64,000 nt of DNA, taken from NCBI GenBank assembly GCA_018389105.1, contig JACATO010001663.1:102224-166223 (forward strand), in the 5' to 3' direction. The position numbers and the translations under genes were made by a program. The notes under the pieces are model-generated. The model saw only the letters and a program-made list of their open reading frames with translations, did no database searches and was not told the DNA's origin. The DNA is from Nautilus pompilius. Its lineage: Eukaryota; Mollusca; Cephalopoda; Nautilida; Nautilidae. Below are positions 12,301 through 24,300 of this stretch, in pieces (position 1 is the first letter of the stretch; each line of letters starts with the position of its first letter).

Positions 12301-14280
12301 AGAGGAAGGGGGGTGGGGAGACTTCCCCATCTCGGAGAGATAATTAGATGACCAGGTTTGAAAAGCATTCCTTGTCGAAAGAGTTAACCAGTCATCGACG
12401 TTGGGGATCTCGTTTCGCCACCGCCGCCGCCGCCCACCTCCTACATACGCCGCCAGGGTGGTGGGGGGGGTCGTCGTCCGCTCGCCGGCCGTCGTCTCTA
12501 CCTCTCGATGCGTGAAATCTTTAGTGATGCACAGGTTCAGCAAAACATCGCTGCCGTTTGCTGTTGTTGCTGGAACACAATTCAAACCTCGTTCGTTCAT
12601 TAACTCGCGTCTCCGTCTCCCGCCGCTCCTCCCCCAGACACGGCCCCTTCCTCGTAAGACGTGACATCATCAAAGGGCTCGCTTCCGACGCGCGACTCGC
12701 TTTGGTGCTAGTTCTTTTCAAGGCCTTACCCCCCTCATCGCCCCGTTGTCAGGCGGTCGGCCGGTAAGCCAGCCGCCTTTCACTTTCGAGATGTCCACTC
12801 TGGGCCCCTTTTTGTCTTACTGGCGAAAGCATGGCGGCGATTCCACCCTTTCAAAGGCCGTTTTTCTGGTCTCGACCGAAGTCAGGGTCTAATTTACCGC
12901 GGACCACCGCGGAGCGGGTACAATGGCTATTGGGGCGTACGGATGAAACACCCTGTTTCTCTTGATGCCTGGCTCGTCGTATGTACCCACCGATTAGGGC
13001 TGGGCTGGGGTGGGGAGTGGTCACGTTTATAAATGGGTTCTCGGAGACGTAAACATTATTTCACCGCAACCTGGGATCTGGAAAGGATCTGTACCGGAGC
13101 GACTCTTGCGGTATCTCCCCCTCACCAACTCTTCATTTGTTCCTCACAAACAATGGATCGATACCGTGCTCTTTAGACCGTCTTAATAGGGGACACTTGA
13201 GTCCCCACCACTAAAATCAACAACAATATACAGCCTGTCAAGCCTTTACTGTGGATAAACGCTGATGATAACATCACGATGCTTAGTTTGTGCTTGGACT
13301 CTATTTTATATTTAGTGTTACACAATCCGCAAGAAATGCTCGACTGTTTAGCTGCATCTTTAGGGGGGCTACAAGGGCCACGTGGCACGTTTGTGGTGTT
13401 TGTTTCTGTCAGTGTGGCAGGCCCGAAGGGTACCTTGGGTCGGAGTTTCTTGTTCGGTAATTCTGGCTGGCTTCTCGCCTATCGCCAAACGAAGGCCGCG
13501 CTGAACAGAGAAACCCCCTTTTCTTTCCTTCTCGTCCGTAGTTGATCGCTCGAATGTCTTTGACCAGTATCCTTGACAATCTGATTTAAGGACTTTCGGA
13601 CGGATACCGTATCCGGGACGAACGACGCTCTGATCTTGGCCGAAATAAGTGAGGCAAATAGGGGAACAGCTCGGCGACGATGACGACGCCTCCGAGTCGG
13701 GTGGCGGAGTTGTCCACACTCAGCGATTAGAACCGGAAGGGTTAAACACGCGCTAAGTAACCCAAGGCATTATGTCGCTCGTCACTTTCGGTGTTCACAG
13801 AACCCTGAATGCACGCACGCGGGCCCGCCGCAATAACCCTGCGAACAATCGCTGTTTGCGAAGCGGTCTTATTAGCAATTCAGACGACGGAAACGACCCT
13901 GGAGTAGGGTCTTGAGTGAAGGGTCGCTGGAGAAACAACCGAAGTGCCACTCGCTGCCAGTGCTTTTATTTAAATCGTACGATGGGTCCAGCGGTTCGGT
14001 TACGTGATACTGTAACAGAACGATTCGGGAGGTGTGTGGGGAAGGCGACAGAACTCCCGAGGTACTGGGAGTCTGATATCTTGCGTATCGCACGAGCGAG
14101 AGAAAAGGTCAATGGTTCATAATAAACCACAGCTCTGTTTTATAAAGCCGCATTTTTCCTTTTAATATTTCCTACCCAGCAACGATTATAATTTTCCCCG
14201 TCCCCACCCTTTTTGAAAAATACTTTCGACTCTCTAAAAATGTAGTTTGTCGACCGATTTAACAAGTTATCTTGCTTATC
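9396..14280. other. Long stretch without a recognised gene; CpG-rich patch at 12.3-12.9 kb
   Basis: AT-rich to about 12.2 kb. From 12.3 to 12.9 kb it becomes rich in CpG, with a CCG trinucleotide run near 12420 and ACGCCGCC motifs. A second CpG-rich patch covers 13.5-14.1 kb. Both have overlapping open frames on both strands but no recognisable protein. They could be CpG islands of leader exons or unknown promoters, but there is no further evidence for either. Confidence 0.45.
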
Positions 14281-14440
14281 AAAAAATGAGTTCTATTGTC
14301 TTTGCTATTTTGTCTGCAAGCTTTGTCAATGTTATTCACGTAAACCAGGAATAAAAACGGGCTCAGAAAATGACCCTGTTGCACATCACGCACTAGAGAT
14401 TTTCCCAGACGACCATGATATTCCAGATAAGGCTGAGATG
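14281..14440 (-). mobile_element. Non-LTR retrotransposon reverse-transcriptase fragment
   Basis: On the minus strand one frame reads SLVRDVQQGHFLSP and then FLFLVYVNNIDKA. This matches the conserved reverse-transcriptase block usually seen as VPQGSVLGPLLFLIYINDI in jockey/CR1-type LINEs, just before the catalytic YADD-type motif. The preceding PYLEYHGRLG fits the YLxNR region of the same enzymes. The catalytic Asp pair itself is not visible, and the frame ends shortly after. This is a small dead fragment. Confidence 0.55.
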
Positions 14441-15017
14441 ATGTCTACCTTTTTATGCCAACAAAAGATGTACCAAAAACGAGAACTGCCCTAAGGTTTT
14501 GGTTTAGTTCTTCTATCAGAGACGGCTTGATCTCCATTTGGTTTGTGTTGTTAATTCGTGATTTCAGAACCTGGGGCCACTTTAGAAATTCTTCACCGTC
14601 GCTGTAGACCGGCTGGGTGTCTGTAAGCAATGCTTTTTGGGGGAGAAACTTTGTTCTTCAAGTATGTTTAAGAACACTTTAGAGTTGAGACCAATGCTTC
14701 CATGGAACGGCACTTCTGAGCAAATAAAGACTTTCCTTGCAGATATAACTATAATCTTTTAGTTAAGGAGCTTGGAAAGGATATATTGATCTTAAGGGGA
14801 AATAAAAATTGTTTGTTTTGTTTTTTTTCAGAATAAACCTTGTATCGCGACTTTTTTCACAATTGACAGAATTGATGCAAATGTATTATAAAAACTCTTG
14901 ATCCATTTCACTTTTTTGGATGCCGAAGAGTCGCTGTAGTTTTATGATAACTAAACTACATAAAACTAAATATAGGGTTTAGATTTAAATGTGATATTCT
15001 TCTTCTTCGAATCTGCG

Positions 15018-15038
15018 TACCGACGTCGGTATATAAGG
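15018..15038. promoter_or_regulatory. Palindrome with CRE-like core and adjoining TATA-like box
   Basis: A perfect 14-bp palindrome TACCGACGTCGGTA at 15018-15031 contains GACGTC and runs into TATATAAGG at 15030-15038. The pairing resembles a small TATA promoter with an upstream dimer site. No gene follows it, so its function is unproven and it may be part of a dead transposon. Confidence 0.25.
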
Positions 15039-15465
15039 CGTCTGCAAGTGGAAAACACTGGTGTCAGTTTCTTAAACCAAGCGAGGATATCATGGTAACC
15101 TTAGCAGTCCAGTGGCCTAGCCACCGGAAATATCTACTAATAAAAATGAAGGTGATCGGCGCCGGCGACTTAACATTGTAGTTACGCCTCTCTTGCAGTT
15201 TTTAATAGGGTAGTCACAGAAGGGGTGCTGTAGTAAAGGTAGGTAACTAGTCAACGTCCCGGCTGACAGTATTTTTTCACTTTATGATTACAGATCTTTT
15301 GTTGTTGTTGTCGTCGTCGCAAGCGGCCGACCACAGAGAAGATATCTCGCGTCGTTAACCGGACACCTGTCCTTCGGAATTTGCGACATAACGTAACGCG
15401 TTCGACAGTACCGCAACGGTGGTTACCACGCTAGAGTGTGCTGCATTCGGCTAGAACAGGTGTGT

Positions 15466-15466
<1 letters not shown>

Positions 15467-15499
<33 letters not shown>
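15467..15499. repeat. (GT)n microsatellite
   Basis: About 16 GT units preceded by an imperfect TGTGTGG. Confidence 0.97.
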
Positions 15500-15501
<2 letters not shown>

Positions 15502-18500
15502 GCGGGGGGTTGTTGGACCAGACACTGATTAATTGCGGTACCGGGCTTGGAAATAGACTCCCTTGTCTAAGGGGGCCTGGGTGTTTGTGTACACAGGAAA
15601 AAAACTCTATCGTGACTGTCGTATAAGGTGAGAGGGGGAGGGACTCTCAACGCTAACACTCCGATAAATATAGATAGTGTCGCTGATACCGTCAGAGACA
15701 GAGAGCTTGGCCAGATCATCAGATGACGTCACTGATATGTCAGCCCGGTGAAGGATGGCCATTCATCGTTCTTTCTTCTTAAAAAAAAAGAAAAAAAATA
15801 AGGGACTCTTTCAAACCCCTCACAGCAGACAGCCGGGCAGTTTTTATTTTTTCGCCAGCCTGAGTATTTCCCCAAGAATTCCTGTAATTCATTATGTAAA
15901 ATTACGTTAGATTCGTTATTTACGGGGTCTGTCATAACCGGGGGCTATTTAAATAAATTTTCCCTTTTTTCAGTGAGTCGCTGTTCTTATCAGGCTTTTT
16001 AAGTGTACGAACATTTTAAAAGGGCCGAATGTTTGCTTTTAATGAAAGCCATTACCAGCGGCCCCTACCCTTGCTTTTAACAGTAACTTCTTTGATTCCT
16101 TGTCCAGGGGAATCGTTTAGTTCATCATGACCCGCAAGGGGTGAGGGGACAGTTGTGTAGAGCTGGAGTTAAAGGGAGGAAGAGGGGTTAGTTATGTTAC
16201 CCCGTTTCGCGAGCTCCAGCGAGGCCTCTTCACAGGGACTCCCTGCCGCAGACCTCTGGACGTTGGACGCGATCTCTGATCACTCACGTGGAATTCATTT
16301 TTTTTTTTTTTTTTTAAATCTACACTGACCAAGATCAGGTGGTCGAGGGTTTTACCGATACTATCGGAAAGGATTGTCATTATAAGAGGAAGCCGTCACA
16401 ACTGGTGATCGAACCGCGACTTGGTTTGCTGAACCTCCGCGTCCCTTATAGCAGTACAGAAGAGTTCTACCAGGGGCTTTCCACGTGCTGCTGAAGACCG
16501 GAGAGTTAGGCCACGCGTGGCGAGAATTCGCAACGCGTGTTAGCGATAACCATGGCACTGCGCAACCGCGTCACCTATGTCTACAGTTGTAAGTCTATCA
16601 GTATCCGGGTCGTCGGTCGATTCGTCGTTTTATCGGCGGGAACCTTCCACTTAGGTTAGAACGGCACGTTGCATTGTGGGAGCGTTTTCTTACTTGCCGG
16701 CTGAGAGCAGCTTTCTTCGGATGTCATACGGTTCTTTGCTTTAATAGGGTTCTTTACTGTTGTGTAAACCAAAGAAAAAAAAATATATATATAGAGGGGG
16801 AGCGTGTCAAAAAATACAGAACTGTGGGCTATTTGTGGAGGTTTTGCTGACGTTATTTGCTTCCTCTCTGTCATGTACTTCTGGAAAGTGCTTAATGAAG
16901 ACAGTAAGTCACCCCTGCTTCTGTCCCTCTACCGTGCACTGGTTCTGATTTTTTACTGCGGCTCCTAATAGATATATCTCGTTGTTAGTGTCATCAGTAA
17001 TTAAAAACGATGCGATTATATGTATATAAAAACTCTGCTCTATCTTCCTTCCTCACACTTTACGTGCCGTATGCTCCAGTGGTTATGATTAGCTTTTCCA
17101 TCCTCACTGGGCGGACTGAAGTTGACTGGTTCCACTGACCGTGGAATATTTATCACGGGTCGTTGAAACTCGTCACCGACTGGAGGACAAATTAATAACA
17201 GATTTCTTCCCATGCCATTCTGTCTCCGTCCATCTTCCCCTCTTCCTCTGGCGCGTACGCGACGGCTGGCTGCGAGTTCAGTTCGACAGAGAACCGAGCC
17301 GACTTTCACACAGCACCGCTCCGAGACCCGTGACATCTCGTGGCGGCGAGAACGAATGGAAACTCCCTGGTTCTTGGGTTAGGGTTAGAAAGACGAAGTA
17401 AAACAACCTAATACTCAGAAATGTAGACATTTGATATCCATTAACACGAATCTGTTCGGTGAAATTGCATACAAAACGTGATGCTTTAGAGTGTGGCCGT
17501 CCTGGTAGAAGAAAGGGACGACATTTGTAATGGACAGAGCGTTCTGGAAGCCAATGTGGTCTTGGACACGCTGAAGTCTGGTATCAGTGGTTCAGGTCCG
17601 ACGGTTATCAGTTACACTAGACGGTGCGAGGCTATGACACACACACACACAAGAAAGCGGATGACAAAGGCGGCATATTCAGGAACAAAACGTCGCCTGT
17701 TTATCTTGAAAAACCGACATTCATCTCTACAGGAACGAACTTTAAAAGAAAGGAAAATCGAAACGAAATATGCAAATTGAAAACAGTTACAAACTGTAAC
17801 AAATAAATATGCATTAAATTTATAAATGTTTCAGTTTCGGATGAGTACATGATGATTTTTAACCCCGCACATTCATATTACTAACACCTATTCCATTCAT
17901 AATTTAAAAAAAAAAACAACAACAACATTTTTACGTTTGAAAGAGATTGAGGTGGAATTTTTACCTTTTATTATTTTGTAGTGAGGACAAACACCGGATG
18001 TCTGTGTACTTCTATTCGTTGTTGTCTTTTGAATGATTTCGAAATGCGTGATTGTCTGAAATAGAGAAGTATACCTGGACCGCGGCCACTCGCTCTGCAC
18101 GGATATAGATAGCTTGACCGTGTTAGACCTTCAGTGACAGCGGTGTTTGTCATATATAATAAGTTCCATCCTTATCGACAAATTTAAATTGTTTATAGCA
18201 AACCTGTGGACGCGTCTACACGCGTGTGTGGTGTATAGATATGATCTCCCTGATACAAAACGTATTAGGGGGTACATTAAGGATACAGTTTATTTTTTTT
18301 AATTTAGAACAAAAAAAAATCTGTAAATATTCTTTTCTATCACAGAAGTATTTAAAGTTATTTGCCATCTCTCTGATACTCTGTGATCAGCGAATGTCTT
18401 CTTAATGCAGTTTCAATGATCTACCTCCCTAATGTATAACATATTCGTATCTTTGTGATGCGATAAATACATATAATTAAGTATATCATTAGAAGAATGA

Positions 18501-19769
18501 GGAAAAATATATATTATATACAGTAGTATAATGGCGCAATTAACGTCACTTCGTTTGTGTCTAAATGCATGAAATAGGAGGCAAAAGTTCTCGTGGCAAA
18601 GTTGTCAAGGTTGGACAATTTTTAAAAATCTATTTTTTTTAAAATTAATTCGTATTTCCTGTACAAACCAGACGCCCCACCCACCGTCTTGTTACAGAAC
18701 TGACGGGAAACTCACGTTTCGGGGACTGTTTCCTGTCGCCGTCAGTATTATGCCTTCTCTCACGAAGTACTGTTTCGACGAGCAGCGATGCTAACTTGAA
18801 GTAGGGATTTTTGTTCTCTCTTCGTGGCACCGATTTCTTCGGAGAGACCGCGAATCTTCGAGAGAGAAATACAACAGAATTCTGGGATTTTGTGTGTGAA
18901 GGTTCTCTCTCGCCCATCTTCTTGGTCCGTCGCGACGTCATCCTAATGGAGGCGAATCGAATACCATGAATCTGCCCGCTTTAAGCCATCGACTCCTTTT
19001 CCAACGCCAGCCATCAAATTATTTCCTTTCATACTTGTGTAAATTTTCGCATAATACGAAAGCGAATCTAAAACAATATATACATACATAATTTTGTCCC
19101 GACTTCCCCCCGTTTCCATGTCCCATTTATTTAGGGAATTCAGAATGGAGGCGGATGTACTGTAAAGTCAGAAGAGGGGTTATCCGCGATGATTGCTGGA
19201 CGAGTGGCCGTGAACTTCGCCAATTCTATTAATCCAACCGTCGCTCTACCAAGGCGCCGATGTGCGGAAAGGACAATTAAATTTGTAGTAGATTCTATTA
19301 ATTTCTTGTCACGGTCTTTGAATGAATAATACTGCTTATGGCAAGAAACATAATTAAAGAGGACGATTCGCCCGGGGCTATTTGCTCCATCGATTGGTCC
19401 GTGGCCCTTTCTCCAATTTGTTTTATTAGACGATGTTCTTGACTATCGCTAATTGTATATGAATATTCGAGGTTTCCTTCCAGTTGTCTGTAACTCCGCC
19501 ATAGGCCGGTGTGTTTAACTCTTCGGAAGACAGCGGAATTTGTTAAACACATCCAATTGGCCTCGGATCCACGGACCCTTCGAACAGCTGCCATTGAATA
19601 TGTGGCGAACGCCGGCGTTAAAGTCAAGGTTGTCTTTACAGAAAATAGGGGGCTAGTTTCTGCTAGGCTGAGGGGCTGTTTTGGGGTGCGGTGATCGGGT
19701 CTAAATCTCGACGATGGAGAAAGGGGAAACGTCTCCGAAATGTAGGTTCGCTATTTAGTTCGGCCCTCA

Positions 19770-19905
19770 CTACAAAGGTAGCCTACTTGGACTGCTGAGG
19801 TTGACGGCCGAGTTCGAATCCCGATCGTGACGTACCTTACGTTTCTATCCCGGTTTCTTCTCGTTGTTCTTCGCAAGTGGGCCGCGGAATTTTCCTCCCA
19901 CATCT
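19770..19905 (+). mobile_element. tRNA-derived SINE-like fragment
   Basis: TAGCCTACTTGG resembles a pol III box A. About 30 bp later GAGTTCGAATCCCG is a near-perfect box B. The following body ends in TTTTCCTCCCACAT. The same box-B-to-CCTCCCACA arrangement occurs inverted at 46.4-46.5 kb, so the two belong to one family. It is not a functional tRNA, because no cloverleaf closes. Confidence 0.55.
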
Positions 19906-21054
19906 AAAGAGGCGGAGCAGGGAAAATGTACTAATTATTGAAAGTAGAAAGTTCATCGATAAATAATAACCTTGCATCATCTACGATGGCTTCCTTCGTC
20001 AAAGCGAAAGTCGTGCTGCCCACAAGCGCAAATTCCAATCTATTACGGCAGGATATACCCAACATATTAACCTGTAGGTGAAGGCAAGGAGGCCTAAAAT
20101 CGTACTTTATTGTCCATAACCCTAAATCCCCCTTGGGACGCCGTCTAGGTGATCTGGCAGTTTGGTCGGAAGAAGGGTCTGCTTTACTTTTCCGACCCTT
20201 GGAAATATCGAAGTCATTCCGTTAGGCAAGAAAACGCTGTCATATATTTGGTGTTGCGGAAGGAAAAGGGATGATAGGATGATCTCGATAACATAGGGGA
20301 GTTATTTTTGGAGGAGAGAATAGTTCCAGGCTTCACCTTAGTGGTTGTTTTGTTCTTTTAACTTTGTCGAATTAATAAATTTGGCAGACATCGGTCTTAA
20401 GAAACTCCTACATTTTATACAAGAAAGTGTTTAGACTGTAATCTGCTTGCCCAGTAACAAGCGACCATATCTGGAGTATAGACAGATCATAGATAAAAAG
20501 AACAAGCTATTCCGGTTTGTGGATGATTAGAAGAACAACGTCGTGTGAGAACAGAATTTCCCATAAATCAATACCTTGGCCGAGGAATAAAAGCGTAATA
20601 TCTTCGAAATATAGAGAAGCCTTAACACAACTGGTTATGAAGTTTATCAATATACATTTTTAATTTTCTTCTTTAAATATTATTATTATTATCATTATTA
20701 CCGTAAATGCCAAAGATGGTAAAGCCGGCCGACACTGACTGCCGGAAACTATAGAATGTTAGGAACGCAGAATTAATCTGCTCGTCGTTGATTCCGATCA
20801 AATATGTCTTTATAGATTGTAGAAAATTCGTCACGGAATGCACTATATGGTGATTAATGCCTATTAAAAACATAATAAATGGCGAGGTCGTAGGAGTGTG
20901 TGTCTCTGCACATTGCCAGGACATTGGCAAACTTTATTGATTATGCTTCGTCACGTTCCTGTTTGAACGGCACCCAATTTTTCTCTTCTTCTCTTTTTAA
21001 TGGCTGCCGAAGAAGAGAACTCGCTTTGCGCTGATAACATTACAGCAGTGATTA
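19906..21054. other. No gene recognised
   Basis: Mixed sequence, with a motif CGTCAAAGCGAAAGTC near 19997 that may be the tail of the preceding SINE. No exon was recognised. A short ATT run lies at 20678. Confidence 0.4.
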
Positions 21055-21122
21055 TTCTCTCTCTCTCTCTCTCTCCATCTCTCTCTCTCTCTCTCTCTTC
21101 ATCATCTCTCTCTCTCTCTTAA

Positions 21123-21162
<40 letters not shown>

Positions 21163-21364
21163 TCATCTCTCTCTCCCCCCTCTCTCTCTTCATCTCTCTC
21201 TCTCCTCTCTCTCTCTTCTCTCTCTCTCTCTCTCTCTCTTCATCTCTCTCTCTCTGACTCTCTCTCTCTTCATCTCTCTCTCTCCCCCCTCTCTCTCTTC
21301 ATCTCTCTCTCTCTCTCTTCATCTCTCTCTGACTCTCTCTCTCTCCATCTCTCTCTCTCTCTTT

Positions 21365-21401
<37 letters not shown>

Positions 21402-21489
21402 TCTCTCTCTCCATCTCTCTCTCTCTCTCTCTCTTCATCTCTCTCGCTCTCTCTCTCCATATCTCTCTCTCTCTCTTCATCTCTCTCCC
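21055..21489. repeat. Large (CT)n array with CATCTC spacing
   Basis: About 435 bp of CT dinucleotide interrupted at irregular 15-30 bp intervals by TTCATC, CCATC and CCCCCC. The purine/pyrimidine asymmetry is almost complete over the whole length. Confidence 0.97.
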
Positions 21490-23379
21490 GTCTCTTTCAT
21501 CGATGTATTCCGCCGGCAGTAGAGCGACAGCAGAATCGTCGCTTGAGCTTCACCGAGACGAGAGGAATCTCCATGCTCTATACAACATCTCTACAAATTA
21601 CCAGATCTTGATCGGTTCTTAGTTAAAAAAAAAAAACACAAACAAAAATTTGTCAATTCCAGCGTGAAATCTCTCTTTCTCTACTACTCTCCTCCGCTAC
21701 TTATAAACGACGTCGCTGGCCGAAAAACCATCTTCCCTACCGGAAGAACCGGAAGCCAGGATTGGAGCGGGGAGAAACTGTAAACTCGAAGGATATTGCA
21801 TGTCATTTGGGTACTTCGTGAAGATCTTTGACGATGCTTAAAGAGCAAGTAAGCAAGGACAATTGTCCAGTATGCTGTGGAAAAGGAAGTTAGGCAGGCT
21901 GACGCAGAGGAGTTCCTTTAATGATTTACATCATTTAGTGAAAACTTAAAAGGAAAATTTCTGCGTTGAAAAACAAAAACAACATTTCTATCTTTATCGT
22001 CTAATAGACAAGCAAAGGCTCATACTGCTTGTCGTTAATTCAATATCGTGGTTTCTCAGTAAAGGTTTTTTTAGGTTTTTAAGTTAGTCGCTTACTTTCA
22101 GATCGTCCATTACAATACACTACACATGTGTGTACTCACAAATCATATGATTACCAAGGCTCTCTTCCTCCGCCCTCTTTAGCTGGCCTGCCGTTCAGTA
22201 GGTTACTTACTTTGGGTACTACGGATGTACGTTTCCTTTTTGACTCAGCTTGATTGGTTGGCCTGGGTCTTCCGGTGCGCCTCGTTTTCGTCAACATTTG
22301 TTGTTTTGAAGACACCGCTTTTTAATGTATTCCGCCCAGCAACCATTTCTCTATTTGAGGTGTGTGGATGGCACATTTACTGTTCTTCCATCTGCTGACC
22401 CGCTAACGAATTCTTAATGTCTTTTTCACGAAGAACATCCATTAACATTTACCTTGGAGATTGAGGGACAACTTTCCTTTGTCGATACTCTTCTTCCACT
22501 TGATGGTTTATAGGAAATCTGCATCTACGATTTGCCTCTGCAGTGAGGCGTTGTTCCATTCCCAGAACTTATGATCTGGGTACTAATCTTAGTCTTTAGA
22601 GCCGGTAAGGTCTACTCTTCATGTATTAATTTCTAAACTACTAACGCAGAATGGGTTTTTCTCTTTCCGCTATTCAATCATTTAAAAAGTTGTATATCTG
22701 GTTCTTTATTTCCATGGTTTTCCTACCATACGACTAGCCAGTCAACTAAATTTCCAAAAGTATTTTATGCTTTGGATCCAAACATCTGTTACTAATTTCA
22801 AAGGCAATTGCATGAAATTTCCTTTACACGACGGAATTCCGATTCACAATATACTGATCGTATGTTGTATATTACAACATGTCAGCCCTGTGCGGCTGCA
22901 CCTTTCCGAGATATTATCGGTTGCATGTGAGAGAAAATACTGCGCATCTATCGGGAAGGGAACATTCTGCCATCTTAAATCTCGTGGGAAAATCAGGTAA
23001 TAAATCTTCTTTGAGATGGGAATTATCATCAGATCCTCGTCTGATTTCAAACTTTAGATTATATAATCATTAAGTATGAAACACTTCAAATCCGCCCATC
23101 ACAGGCTTCTTCCGTTCCGCTTTTCCTAATTAAAATTGTTAGTGTGAATTAATTTACATATTGTTATCCTCAGTCTGTTGTATTTGCTCGTGCTCTCATA
23201 GCAACTTGGGACCTTTTATATATTAACCCTTCAGTTGTTAATAAACAAAGACCGTGCGTAATTTACCTAGGTATTCGCTTTTCAGTCCCTGTTATTGTGT
23301 ATATTAGGTGTTCCTCACATGGATTTCCGCTTTGCTGGGTTTTAGTCCTATTTTTAATCCAACTTATGTGTAATTCTTA
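21490..23379. other. No gene recognised
   Basis: Mixed to AT-rich. On the minus strand around 22250-22330 a frame reads TRRTGRPRPTNQ. This weakly recalls the GRPR linker of Tc1 transposases, but nothing next to it supports that. No exon was recognised. Confidence 0.4.
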
Positions 23380-24300
23380 CGAGTTGGATTCAAAAGATAA
23401 ATTCATCTTTTTGGCCACTTTATTCGAGTCCATACCTAATAACAGTTTGGAACATCTTTCGACCGATTGAAAACCATGATACGATGTGGCATAAAAATCG
23501 GCAAGGGGCTGGGAGGTGTCCCGAGAGATATTCCCCTCTATTTTACGAGATGTGTGGAGCGAAGTAGGTACGGCGGATGGGTGCATTGTCCTCTTGGCGG
23601 TTTCCATCAGGGTATCAGGGTACACATGAATCATCGCCGGATGCGGTTTATCGGAAATGATGCTGAGATGAGAGTTGGCTTTCATCCTGCCTTCTAAAGA
23701 GGGAAAATGGCCCAGGATGTGCCAGAAAAAAAACCATCCCCAAACCACGACTCTACCGTTAGAAACCCGGGCAGTCGGGACCACGCTAGAGGAAGGGGTC
23801 AAGCAGTTCGCGTGGGCTTTTCGAAATCTGTTTTCAGACCACATTGTATTTTTCCAGCCCTGCTCAGTCTAATATCCGTGGTCCTTACACCGCTCGAGGT
23901 ATCTCTTCGTTTTGGTGAATACGATCGTTGATCTACGCAAAGGTTTCCAGCTGCAACAATCCATTCATCGCGAAGTTCTTCGGGAGGTCAGGGTGGAGGT
24001 GACTGCGAGGAGCTATGCCGAACGCCTCTATCAGTTGGTCTATTGCTTGATGACGGTTGGGCTTTACTATCTTGCCTAACCGTCTTCTCTTTCTATCACT
24101 ACTGATACAGTTTGTTTTCATCTTTTGCTATGGCCGATAAACGCGGATGAGCGATGTTTGCGGAGCAAACAAACGAAACTGTCTTGGCTACTGTGGCACC
24201 TGCCAAACGTGAATCCACTGTCACGCCTGTTTTCATTGATGTAATTTTCGTTTTCCCATATCTGTTAGTCTGACTGCATACATATATCGCTGTAGGGATC
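23380..24300 (-). mobile_element. Decayed Tc1-like transposon, third copy
   Basis: The minus-strand frame 23844-23377 contains NGRVVVWGWFFFWHILG and LEGRMKANSHLSIISDKPHP, aligning with the GGSVMVWG...LNA..YLSI block between the first and second catalytic Asp of Tc1 transposases. WSENRFRK at its start corresponds to the W-SDE-F region, with the catalytic Asp lost. Downstream the SERCSK.LLGM segment fits the C-terminal end. Frames at 24121-23933 and 24302-24099 probably hold the degraded N-terminal part; TGVTVDS is reminiscent of it. Many stops and shifts make it dead. No terminal repeats were identified, so both ends are approximate. Confidence 0.7.

Larger units (their letters stand above)
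14445..19769. other. No gene recognised; several short simple repeats
   Basis: Mixed sequence. It includes a (GT)n run, a palindrome next to a TATA-like site (listed separately), an (AC)n run at 17638-17651, and CpG-richer patches around 16.2-16.6 and 17.0-17.4 kb. Open frames up to 98 codons occur but resemble nothing known. Confidence 0.45.

Noticed and set aside
17380..17392. GGTTAGGGTTAG, telomere-like
   Set aside because: Only about two units; similar short runs at 3961 and 38375 are expected by chance.
22250..22600. Possible further Tc1 fragment (TRRTGRPRPTNQ, minus strand)
   Set aside because: Only the GRPR motif fits; no catalytic region or terminal repeat accompanies it.
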